Positions 1 through 6,815 of a stretch of DNA of 6,848 nt are shown here, one piece after another (position 1 is the stretch's first letter; the number at the start of each line of letters is the position of its first letter). The stretch is from Clostridiaceae bacterium (GTDB taxonomy: Bacteria > Bacillota > Clostridia > Oscillospirales > Butyricicoccaceae), in the NCBI GenBank assembly GCA_018383195.1, contig JAGZOP010000079.1, positions 1 through 6,848 of the forward strand. Reading direction: 5' to 3'. The notes beneath the pieces were generated by a model. That model had not been told where the DNA came from. It ran no database searches and was given only the letters and a program-made list of their open reading frames with translations. The position numbers were made by a program, and so were the translations under genes.

Positions 1-2
1 TT

Positions 3-1226
3 ATCGTCTTGGTAGTAAAGATATATTATCTTATCAGTATTGTCAATATATTCAAGGCAATCTGCCTCCTCATCCTCTTCATCCTCTTCGTCTTGGTAGG
101 ACTTGCTACTGCCGATGCTCGTCCAAATTTGCACTATGATTTAATCAATCCGGCAGATGGAAGAAACTACGGATGCCCCGAAAAAGGCTGGCGATATGAT
201 CGAAATACCATGAATCGGCTCATTCAAGAGGGCAGGATTATTTGGCCCGACAACCCAGATGGGCGGCCGCGCAAAAAATCATTTTTGAACGAGCTGTCAG
301 ACAATCTTCCTGGTTTTTCATCTGTTTTCAGCACTGGCGTTTATACAAATACTGCAACCAAGGAAATTGGAGGATTGTTTAATAAGTATTTATTTGATTT
401 TCCAAAGCCAGTCGAGGTTATTAAGCAATTAGTTTCCCAAGTGTCTAACACGGATGACATCATCCTTGACTTCTTCTCCGGTTCTGCTACTACCGCCCAT
501 GCAGTGATGCAGCTCAACGCTGAGGACGGTGGAAATCGGCGCTTTATTCTGGTACAGCTTCCCGAACTGTGCGACGAAAAGAGCGAGGCATACAAGACCG
601 GGTACAAGAATATCTGCGAGATCGGTAAGGAGCGAATCCGGCGGGCTGGTAAAATGCTAAAAGATGCGCTTGAAAGTTCCGGTTTGTTTGTTCGTGCAAT
701 GAAACGCCATCAAGATCAGCATGATTCACTTGAAGGATTTGCTTATGCGGAGTGGGAAGAAAGTCCAGAGGTAATCAATGCAAAAAAAGAAATGGCAGCA
801 AAACTGGATGTGGGCTTCCGTGTTTTCAAGCTGGACACCTCCAATCTGGAAACCTGGGACGCCACCCCCATTGAGGACGAGCAGCTCGACCTGCTGTATC
901 GGCGGATGAACAGCATGATTCATCGGGTGAAGCCGGAGCGCACCGACCTGGATATGATTTATGAAATCATGCTCAAACTGGGTGTGCCGCTGACCTACTC
1001 CGTGACACCGTTCTCCATCAATAACAAGACTGTCTATGGCGTGGGCGATGACTGCCTGCTGCTGGTCTGTCTGGCCGAGGATGTGCAGCCCGAGGACGTG
1101 GAGCAGATGACCGAATATGCCCCGGCAAAAATCATCATCTCCCGTGACAGCTTTGCTGACGATACCGCTATGGCTAATGCCTACTATATCCTGCGGGATC
1201 ATGGGATTGAGCTGAAACTGGTGTGA
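3..1226 (+). CDS. mod: Type III R-M DNA methyltransferase Mod, 5'-partial or 5'-disrupted (C-terminal half)
   Basis: This is the modification subunit of a type III R-M system. Such enzymes transfer a methyl group from S-adenosylmethionine to adenine in a short asymmetric site and give the Mod-Res complex its specificity. Family resemblance begins near 117 (ARPNLHYDLINP, then GWRYDRNTMNRLIQEGRIIWPD). Motif I, the AdoMet pocket, is DIILDFFSGSATTAHAV at about 456-506, followed by RRFILVQLPE and a KERIRRAGK helix. In beta-class enzymes the catalytic DPPY motif precedes motif I. It is not in the window, and roughly 280 N-terminal residues are missing compared with the usual 630-670. The frame is open to the left edge, so the TTG at 9 is not a credible start. 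Codons before about 117 give a hydrophobic stretch unlike Mod, so the gene may be broken there. GC is about 32-38% around 300-420 but 60% at 841-900. The C-terminal domain ends 7 nt before the next gene. The family call is firm; intactness is unknown. Confidence 0.9.
   Translation: MVLVVKIYYLISIVNIFKAICLLILFILFVLVGLATADARPNLHYDLINPADGRNYGCPEKGWRYDRNTMNRLIQEGRIIWPDNPDGRPRKKSFLNELSDNLPGFSSVFSTGVYTNTATKEIGGLFNKYLFDFPKPVEVIKQLVSQVSNTDDIILDFFSGSATTAHAVMQLNAEDGGNRRFILVQLPELCDEKSEAYKTGYKNICEIGKERIRRAGKMLKDALESSGLFVRAMKRHQDQHDSLEGFAYAEWEESPEVINAKKEMAAKLDVGFRVFKLDTSNLETWDATPIEDEQLDLLYRRMNSMIHRVKPERTDLDMIYEIMLKLGVPLTYSVTPFSINNKTVYGVGDDCLLLVCLAEDVQPEDVEQMTEYAPAKIIISRDSFADDTAMANAYYILRDHGIELKLV
4..15 (+). 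repeat. 12-bp direct repeat, copy 1
   Basis: TCGTCTTGGTAG occurs here and again at 88-99. The copies start 84 bp apart, an exact multiple of three (28 codons). On the - strand both copies encode YQD followed by D or E. Confidence 0.7.
88..99 (+). repeat. 12-bp direct repeat, copy 2
   Basis: Second copy of TCGTCTTGGTAG, directly preceded by two tandem 9-mers (TCATCCTCT twice, 70-87). The cluster ends just before Mod-like coding sequence begins. Confidence 0.7.
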
Positions 1227-1233
1227 GAAAGAT

Positions 1234-1752
1234 ATGAATAACACTCTAAAATGGTTTCATGTAATCACAAAAACCATTGTACATTGCTTACTTGGAACAA
1301 TCGAATACATTGGTATTCCATTTTTACTTGCTTGTCTTTCTACATTCATTTCCCCTATCTCCAGCGGTAATACTTTGTGGCTTTGGATTGAGCGGATTGC
1401 TTTTTGCTTTACGATATACGAAGTAATTATTGTTGGTGTGCGAAAAATGCAGATTGACATACGCAAAGATGCACTATTAGCACTAAAAACCGCCTACGAA
1501 CGAGCAGCCCTGTATTGTGAAACAGGAAATCAAGACATATATCGGAACTTAACTTCAAAAATAGATCAGGTGCTTGACAATGGGATACTAAATCAACTTG
1601 ATGTTGTGCAGAGCTATAAAAATCTCAAGCTCTACATGGACAGCAAAAATATTGTTGGAATCAAATATGAGATTATCAATATTCAGCACTCCATTGAAGC
1701 AGATAATCTCTTATGGAACTATACCCTGTTCCTGCGGTTATTTAAGAGGTGA
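1234..1752 (+). CDS. Unrecognised two-helix membrane protein inside the type III R-M operon
   Basis: I do not recognise this 172-residue protein. Two hydrophobic segments lie at residues about 17-41 (LLGTIEYIGIPFLLACLSTF) and 48-69 (LWLWIERIAFCFTIYEVIIV), joined by a short polar loop. Basic residues before the first helix and directly after the second (RKMQIDIRK) predict both ends in the cytoplasm. The remaining 100 residues look helical and charged, with no catalytic motif I can name. The ATG follows the mod stop by 7 nt with only a weak GAGAAAG ribosome site. The stop lies within the res ribosome site, so all three genes are probably one transcript. GC is about 37% over 1261-1740 against nearly 60% sampled in res, suggesting separate acquisition. 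It could be an accessory or immunity-like factor of the R-M system or a neutral insertion. The sequence does not decide. Confidence 0.75.
   Translation: MNNTLKWFHVITKTIVHCLLGTIEYIGIPFLLACLSTFISPISSGNTLWLWIERIAFCFTIYEVIIVGVRKMQIDIRKDALLALKTAYERAALYCETGNQDIYRNLTSKIDQVLDNGILNQLDVVQSYKNLKLYMDSKNIVGIKYEIINIQHSIEADNLLWNYTLFLRLFKR
1745..1752 (+). promoter_or_regulatory. Ribosome-binding site of res, overlapping the upstream stop codon
   Basis: AGAGGTGA matches the anti-Shine-Dalgarno complement at seven of eight positions and sits 6 nt before the res ATG at 1759. Its last three bases are the stop codon of the membrane-protein gene, so translation of that gene ends on the res initiation site. This arrangement favours translational coupling and fixes the res start. 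Confidence 0.8.
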
Positions 1753-1758
1753 ACAGGC

Positions 1759-4700
1759 ATGAAACTGAAATTCAAGAATCAAGCCTTCCAAATGGATGCA
1801 GTCAACGCTGTGGTGGATTTGTTTGCCGGCCAGGAGAAAACACGGAGCACCTTCTCCGTCATGGAGGAAGCCCAGACCAATTTCTTAAATGAGCTGGGCC
1901 AGGGCAATGCTCTCTACATTGACCAGGAAACATTGACCGCCAATATGCACACCGTCCAGAAGCGGAATAACCTGCCCCTGACCCCCACAGCGGAAGGCTG
2001 CCAGTTCTGTATTGAGATGGAAACTGGCACCGGCAAGACCTACGTCTACACCAAGACCATCTTTGAGCTGAACCGCAAGTACGGATTCACCAAGTTTGTT
2101 ATCGTGGTGCCGTCGGTGGCCATCCGGGAGGGCGTCTACAAATCCTTTCAGGTCACGCAGGAGCATTTCGGCCTGCAATACGACAACGTGCCATGCCGGT
2201 ACTTCATCTACAACTCTGCCAAGCTGTCCGACGTGCGGCAATTTGCCACCAGTTCCAATATCGAAGTGATGATTATTAACATCGACGCTTTCAAGAAAGC
2301 GGAGAACATCATCAATCAAGCGCAGGATCGGCTCAACGGTGAAACGGCTATGGGCTTTATTCAGAACACACACCCTATCGTTATCATCGATGAACCCCAG
2401 AGCGTGGACAACACCCCCAAGGCCAAGGAAGCCATTGCCACGCTCAATCCCCTGTGTGTGCTGCGGTACTCCGCCACCCACCGAGAAAAAATCAATCTGC
2501 TTTACCGCCTGACTCCGGTAGACGCCTACCAGATGGGGCTGGTCAAGCAGATCGCCGTATCCTCCAATCAGGTTGCCGGTGGCTTCAATCAAGCCTATGT
2601 GCGGCTGCTTTCCGTCAGCAACGACAAGGGCTTTAAGGCCAGAGTGGAACTGGATGTGAAGGGCAAGACCGGAGCCGTGACCCGCAAGGCCATGACTGTC
2701 AAGCCGGGCGACGATTTATTCCTGCTGTCCGGCGGGCGGGAACTGTACGAAGGCTACACCGTTACCGGAATTGACTGCACTCCCGATTTTGAACATATCG
2801 AGTTTGGCAATACCCAGGAGGTCAAGCTGGGCAAGGCCATTGGAGACGTGGACGAGAACATCGTCAAGAAGGCGCAAATCCGGCGCACCATCGAAACCCA
2901 CCTTGACAAAGAGCTGCGGTATCTGGACAAGGGGATCAAGGTACTGTCCCTGTTCTTCATCGATAAGGTGGACAAGTACCGCCACGAGGACGGCACACCC
3001 GGCATCTACGCCACTATGTTTGAGGAGTGCTATCAGGAGCTGATCGCAAAGCCCAAGTATGCGCTCCTCCGAGAGCGATTCACCACAGATGTGAGCAAGG
3101 TACATAACGGCTACTTCTCTCAGGACAAGAAAGGACGCCTGAAGGACACCAAGGGCGACACCCAGGCCGACGATGACACCTACAACACCATCATGCGGGA
3201 CAAGGAGTGGCTTCTCAGCTTTGAGTGTCCGCTGCGGTTTATTTTCTCCCACTCGGCGCTGCGGGAAGGCTGGGACAACCCCAACGTGTTTCAGGTCTGC
3301 ACCCTGATCGAGCAGAAGTCCACCTTTACCTGCCGCCAGAAGGTGGGCCGTGGCCTGCGCCTGTGCGTGAACCAGGACGGTGAACGCATCGAGGACAAGA
3401 ATATCAATGTCCTTCACGTCATGGCCAACGAGAGCTTTTCCGAGTTTGCTTCCACCCTCCAGAAAGAGATCGAGGACGAAACTGGCGTCAAGTTTGGTGT
3501 ACTCCAGCTCAGTTTGTTTGCTGGGATGACCTATCAGGAAGAAGTTACCCGTGAGCATACGATTGACAGAGAAGAGGCCCACGAGCTGATAAAAACCTGG
3601 ATGGACGACGGCTCCATTGACAAATGGATGGCCGACCCCGAAATGACGGCAGCGGAAGAAAAAATTACAGCGGAATTGGAATCAGGGAAAATCACCGAAC
3701 CGCCCAGCCCCGTAACGGAAGTCATGCGCCAAATTAAAAACGGTGCGACCGCTGAACAGGCAGCAGAGGCAATTATTGGAATCACCAGTACAATCACTAC
3801 CGTAGAGGAACATACCGTCACCCACGAGGAAGCTACGGAGCTGCTGGAGCATTTTGAGCAGAAGGGGTATATCACCAGCACCGGTAAGGTCAAGGATACC
3901 ATGAAGAACGCTTTGAAGAACGGAACCCTTGACCTGCCGAAAAAATATGAAGCTGCCAGAGAGCGTTTTGAGCAGATTATCGCCAATGCCGACCGGAAGC
4001 CCCCGGTGCGGGATGCCTCCCGTGATGTGGTGGTACGGCTCAACAAACAGGTCATGCTCTCCCCGGAGTTCCTGGAGCTGTGGAGCAAGATCAAGCAGAA
4101 AACCGCCTACCGGGTGAGCATTGACACAGAGCAGCTGGTGAAGAACTGCGTCAAAGCCTTTCAGGAAATGCCCCATATCCCCAAAACCCGTCTGGTGTCC
4201 CAGACTGCCGATATTCACATCCAGCAGTCCGGGATCAGCCACATGGAACGGGAAATGCGGACGATGGAGATTGCCAACGATTATCAGGCCCTGCCGGACA
4301 TCATCACCGCCATCAGCGATGAAACGCTGTTGACCCCGGCTACCGTCAATCGGATTCTGGTAGAGAGCGGACGGTGTGGCGATTTCCTCAACAATCCGGA
4401 GGCATTTCTGGAGCAAGCCGTAGAGCTAATCCGCAGCCACCGCCACGCCTTGGCTATCGACGGTATCCGTTATGTGAAGCTGGATGGCCAGGAATATTAT
4501 GTGCAGGAAATCTTCGACACCACGGAGTTGCTTGCTAACCTGGATCGAAACGCCGTAAAGGTGGAACACAGCGTCTATGACTATGTGGTTTACGACAGCT
4601 CCACGGTAGAGAAGCCGGTGGCGGTGGCCCTGGACAACGACCCGGATGTGAAGATGTTCTTCAAGATTCCCAGCCGCTTCAAAATTGAAACCCCCATTGG

Positions 4701-4914
4701 CACGTACAACCCCGACTGGGCTGTGTATCTGAATAAGAACGGTGAGGAAAAGCTGTACTTCGTCCTGGAAACCAAGGGTGACACCAGCTTTATGCACCTG
4801 AAAACCAGTGAGCAGCTAAAAATCCACTGCGGCAAGGAGCATTTCAAAGCACTGGACGCAGGTGTGGAGCTGGAGACTGCAACCAGTTGGACGGAGCTGC
4901 GCAAGCGCATTTGA
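1759..4914 (+). CDS. res: Type III restriction enzyme Res subunit (SF2 helicase-PD-(D/E)XK nuclease)
   Basis: This subunit partners Mod. It hydrolyses ATP to move along or switch state on unmethylated DNA, and it cuts a short distance from the recognition site. The helicase core shows Walker A METGTGKT (residues 87-94), Walker B/DEAD-type IIDEPQ (D211 E212), SATH (238-241), REGWDNP (from R502), and motif VI QKVGRGLR (527-534). The C-terminal nuclease has TYNPDWAV with D986 and VLETKG with E1004 and K1006, a complete PD-(D/E)XK triad. The length of 1051 residues is normal for the family and no frame break is visible, so the subunit looks intact. Between helicase and nuclease, a 22-residue pattern (EHT..EEA.EL) occurs at 599-620 and again at 684-705. 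A strong ribosome site overlaps the preceding stop. Activity depends on whether mod is intact upstream. Confidence 0.96.
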   Translation: MKLKFKNQAFQMDAVNAVVDLFAGQEKTRSTFSVMEEAQTNFLNELGQGNALYIDQETLTANMHTVQKRNNLPLTPTAEGCQFCIEMETGTGKTYVYTKTIFELNRKYGFTKFVIVVPSVAIREGVYKSFQVTQEHFGLQYDNVPCRYFIYNSAKLSDVRQFATSSNIEVMIINIDAFKKAENIINQAQDRLNGETAMGFIQNTHPIVIIDEPQSVDNTPKAKEAIATLNPLCVLRYSATHREKINLLYRLTPVDAYQMGLVKQIAVSSNQVAGGFNQAYVRLLSVSNDKGFKARVELDVKGKTGAVTRKAMTVKPGDDLFLLSGGRELYEGYTVTGIDCTPDFEHIEFGNTQEVKLGKAIGDVDENIVKKAQIRRTIETHLDKELRYLDKGIKVLSLFFIDKVDKYRHEDGTPGIYATMFEECYQELIAKPKYALLRERFTTDVSKVHNGYFSQDKKGRLKDTKGDTQADDDTYNTIMRDKEWLLSFECPLRFIFSHSALREGWDNPNVFQVCTLIEQKSTFTCRQKVGRGLRLCVNQDGERIEDKNINVLHVMANESFSEFASTLQKEIEDETGVKFGVLQLSLFAGMTYQEEVTREHTIDREEAHELIKTWMDDGSIDKWMADPEMTAAEEKITAELESGKITEPPSPVTEVMRQIKNGATAEQAAEAIIGITSTITTVEEHTVTHEEATELLEHFEQKGYITSTGKVKDTMKNALKNGTLDLPKKYEAARERFEQIIANADRKPPVRDASRDVVVRLNKQVMLSPEFLELWSKIKQKTAYRVSIDTEQLVKNCVKAFQEMPHIPKTRLVSQTADIHIQQSGISHMEREMRTMEIANDYQALPDIITAISDETLLTPATVNRILVESGRCGDFLNNPEAFLEQAVELIRSHRHALAIDGIRYVKLDGQEYYVQEIFDTTELLANLDRNAVKVEHSVYDYVVYDSSTVEKPVAVALDNDPDVKMFFKIPSRFKIETPIGTYNPDWAVYLNKNGEEKLYFVLETKGDTSFMHLKTSEQLKIHCGKEHFKALDAGVELETATSWTELRKRI

Positions 4915-4916
4915 CA

Positions 4917-4940
4917 GAGATAGAAAGAGCTTTTTATCTC
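4917..4940. terminator. Imperfect hairpin between convergent res and relaxase genes (weak terminator candidate)
   Basis: GAGATA at 4917-4922 pairs with TATCTC at 4935-4940. The pairing continues through a G-T wobble and three A-T pairs to a GAGC loop. The hairpin begins just after the res stop and includes the TAA of the relaxase. It is AT-rich and has no clear T-run after the stem on either strand, so termination is only a possibility. Confidence 0.3.
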
Positions 4941-6640
4941 ACATCTCGTCCTTGATTCTTGCGCTTTCCCTTGTTGGAAATCTGCTGCTCCTTCTGCGTC
5001 TGGCGCACCATTCTCCGCACGGCCAGCCGCTCTGCATCCTCGTCCAGCATCCGGGACACCGCCTTTTTACTGTCAAACATCAGAAGTGGGCTGTACTTCT
5101 CAACGTAAACCTGCTGTGCCTGGTTCTCCGCTTCCTGTTCTTTGCCGGGGCGGATGGCCTGTCTTGCTTCATACAGCTGCACTGGGTCGAAGCCCTGGGC
5201 CTGCTCCCGAAGCCCGGCATACTCGTTCAGGGCAGCGTCCAACTCGGCGGAATATTTCTGTTCCTGTTCTTCCAGCCGTTTCAGGCTCTGCTCCATGGCG
5301 GCGATGTCTTTGGGAAATTTATCGGCGGCATCTTCCTCGGAATATGCCAGCGACGCCAGAAGCAGATTTTTCTCCGAACGCAGTTCCTCCAAATCCTCTG
5401 TCAGTGCCGCAATCTTAGCCGCCAGTTCCCGGTGCCAGAATACATGAACCGCAGAGAGCGCCTTTTTCTCGGAAAGCAGACTGCGGCGCTCCTTCGTCTT
5501 ATCCCGAATGTCCTTTGCAAGCTGATTGTACTGTGCGAGAGCAGGGCGCAGCGTATTCAGCGAAGTGTTCAGACGCTCCTTGCCTTTGCGGAGATACCTC
5601 AGCTGATAGCAGAACAGCAGCAGATTTTTACGCAGATTCTCCATGGCAGCGGCAAGTGCCGGGATGGTATTTTTAACTGCCTGCGCCAGTTTTTTGACCT
5701 GCCCTCTCAGTTCACGGAGCAGGGCATTGTCGGTCTTGATCTGCCGGTTCAGTTCGCACCGGTCAGAGATGATACCCTTTTTCTCCATGGCTCTGGCAAC
5801 CACACCCTCATGGACCGTGGGCCGCTCCAGCAGGCCACGCTCGGCATGGCTGCGGTGGTCGATGCGTTCTTCGTGCCCGGTGCGCTCCAGGTGGCGGTTT
5901 GCCACATCTGCCCATGCAGCCCGCCACAGAACAAGTTGCTCATCGCTGTTCCAGCGTTCCGTGATGGGATTTTGTCTGCCATATTTGGTACTTTTGGGAT
6001 ACTTGGATACCCGTTCATAGCCCTGCGCCTGCGCTGCGGACGGGGCCATATACACCTTCTTTTTGCCCACTTTGTACTGGTACTGTTTCTCCCAGCCGTC
6101 GGCCTGTGCCTGTTTGAACTCAGCGGCGGTAAAGCCCTGTTCTTCGCCGTCTTTGACGCAGAGATATTCTTTCTCGGTCTTGTACTGCCATTTTCCCTTT
6201 TCATCCAGCGGGCGCACTGTCAGCAGGATATGGGCATGGGGATTGTGTCCGGGGGGATACGGGTCATGGATAGCAGCATCAGCGCACATTCCGTCTGCCA
6301 CAAACTGCTCCTTGATGAAATCTTGCAGGAGCTGAATCTGTTCCTCCCTGCTTAACTCTATGGGCAGCGCCGCCACAAATTCACGGGCAAGGCGACTGTC
6401 CTTTGCGGTTTCGGTTTCCTCCACAGCGTTCCACAGGATTTCTCGATCCTGCCACTCTGCGGGGGCGGTGGCTGGCAGAAAAACCTGCCGCCACCCAAGG
6501 CCCTGTTTGCGGGTGTAGTCGTGCTGCACCCCGTCATACTCGTTGAGCATCCGGGAACAGCTCAGATAGGCCGCAGCAGCTACGGCGGAGCGTCCAGCTC
6601 CACGGCTGACTATTTTGGCCTCCAAATGATAAATCGCCAT
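4934..6640 (-). CDS. mobL: MobA/MobL family relaxase (MOBQ-like)
   Basis: This is a DNA-transfer relaxase. The family nicks one strand at the origin of transfer through a tyrosine, stays covalently attached, and pilots the strand into a recipient through a type IV secretion channel. The N terminus has the family signature MAIYHLEAKIVSRGAGRSAV with the likely catalytic Y25 in AAAAYLS. REFVAALP follows at about 86-93. The metal-binding three-histidine motif is HNPHAHILLTVRP (H132, H135, H137). RVSKYPKSTKYGRQNP and WADVANRHLERTGHEERIDHRS (about 243-264) are also typical. Residues about 300-485 are rich in Leu, Glu and Lys and look like long coiled coil, and the tail is basic. At 568 residues the protein appears complete. 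The ATG is supported by AAAGGA 9 nt upstream. It converges on res with a 19-nt gap. It is a separate transcription unit and suggests that the locus is on a mobile element. Confidence 0.93.
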   Translation of the reverse strand: MAIYHLEAKIVSRGAGRSAVAAAAYLSCSRMLNEYDGVQHDYTRKQGLGWRQVFLPATAPAEWQDREILWNAVEETETAKDSRLAREFVAALPIELSREEQIQLLQDFIKEQFVADGMCADAAIHDPYPPGHNPHAHILLTVRPLDEKGKWQYKTEKEYLCVKDGEEQGFTAAEFKQAQADGWEKQYQYKVGKKKVYMAPSAAQAQGYERVSKYPKSTKYGRQNPITERWNSDEQLVLWRAAWADVANRHLERTGHEERIDHRSHAERGLLERPTVHEGVVARAMEKKGIISDRCELNRQIKTDNALLRELRGQVKKLAQAVKNTIPALAAAMENLRKNLLLFCYQLRYLRKGKERLNTSLNTLRPALAQYNQLAKDIRDKTKERRSLLSEKKALSAVHVFWHRELAAKIAALTEDLEELRSEKNLLLASLAYSEEDAADKFPKDIAAMEQSLKRLEEQEQKYSAELDAALNEYAGLREQAQGFDPVQLYEARQAIRPGKEQEAENQAQQVYVEKYSPLLMFDSKKAVSRMLDEDAERLAVRRMVRQTQKEQQISNKGKRKNQGRDVR

Positions 6641-6649
6641 TGTCTATCG

Positions 6650-6655
6650 TCCTTT
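6650..6655 (-). promoter_or_regulatory. Ribosome-binding site of the relaxase gene
   Basis: On the - strand this reads AAAGGA, with 9 nt to the ATG at 6640. It supports the chosen start. It lies only 2 nt downstream of a long hairpin (6658-6688), which could affect ribosome access. Confidence 0.7.
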
Positions 6656-6657
6656 CC

Positions 6658-6688
6658 GAAGGGCTACTGTGAAACGCAGCAGCCCTTC
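6658..6688. repeat. Inverted repeat 1 (adjacent to the relaxase ribosome site)
   Basis: GAAGGGCT (6658-6665) pairs perfectly with AGCCCTTC (6681-6688). After one mismatch, an inner CTGTG/CGCAG stem with one wobble closes on an AAA loop. It has no T-run on either side, so it does not look like an intrinsic terminator. Confidence 0.75.
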
Positions 6689-6708
6689 TTCCGTACTCGA
6701 TTACAACA

Positions 6709-6733
6709 GGTACGTCGTGAAATGCGACGTACC
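6709..6733. repeat. Inverted repeat 2
   Basis: GGTACGTCG (6709-6717) pairs perfectly with CGACGTACC (6725-6733) around the 7-nt loop TGAAATG. A perfect 9-bp arm this close to a relaxase gene is a plausible relaxase or accessory-protein binding site. Confidence 0.8.
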
Positions 6734-6738
6734 ACCAG

Positions 6739-6767
6739 CAGGGGTGGAGCGAATCGTTCCACCCCTG
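6739..6767. repeat. Inverted repeat 3
   Basis: CAGGGGTGGA (6739-6748) pairs perfectly with TCCACCCCTG (6758-6767). The stem can extend through a G-T wobble and two further pairs to an AAT loop, making it the strongest hairpin in the region. Its arms share GGGGTGG/CCACCCC with inverted repeat 5. Confidence 0.8.
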
Positions 6768-6780
6768 TATCTGTGTCAAG

Positions 6781-6793
6781 CTGCCGGTGGCAG
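6781..6793. repeat. Inverted repeat 4 (short)
   Basis: CTGCC (6781-6785) and GGCAG (6789-6793) flank a GGT loop. It is short and could occur by chance, and is listed because it lies between two stronger hairpins. Confidence 0.4.
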
Positions 6794-6815
6794 GTTGACG
6801 CAGGCAGGCGGCGGG

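Larger units (their letters stand above)
1..116. other. AT-rich 5' segment with non-Mod character; antisense reads as an acidic repeat-like peptide
   Basis: The first 60 bases are about 27% GC. In the Mod frame this stretch gives ICLLILFILFVLVGLATA, a membrane-like run not expected in the middle of a Mod protein. On the - strand it reads SYQDEEDEEDEEAD, then CLEYIDNTDKIIYLYYQDD, open to the window edge. The hydrophobic + reading is what an antisense acidic (GAG/GAA/GAT) run would produce. The - frame hits a stop near 145, inside mod. The segment may be the end of an unrelated gene or an inverted fragment joined to mod, or it may be a divergent part of the Mod target-recognition region. What is seen is the composition and the readings; the cause is inference. 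Confidence 0.4.

Noticed and set aside
9..11. TTG at 9 as the start codon of mod
   Set aside because: The frame is open to the left edge, no ribosome site precedes it, and starting here would omit the catalytic DPPY half of the enzyme.
70..87. Phase-variation tract (simple repeat) controlling mod
   Set aside because: There are only two copies of a 9-bp unit. A change in copy number would keep the reading frame, unlike the 4- or 5-bp tracts known to switch mod genes.
1885..2592. - strand open frame opposite res
   Set aside because: It lies wholly within the conserved helicase core of res and translates to low-information sequence without motifs. It is a shadow of a GC-rich gene.
4862..6355. 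Long + strand open frame (497 codons) opposite the relaxase
   Set aside because: It is antisense to a relaxase with clear family motifs. Its Leu/Phe/Cys-rich translation is what the shadow of a charged coiled-coil gene gives, and it has no recognisable domain.
6751..6779. Promoter for the relaxase on the - strand with TTGACA at 6779-6774
   Set aside because: The -35 hexamer is perfect, but at 16-18 nt spacing the -10 positions read ACGATT, CGATTC or GATTCG, which are poor, and the match lies inside a hairpin.
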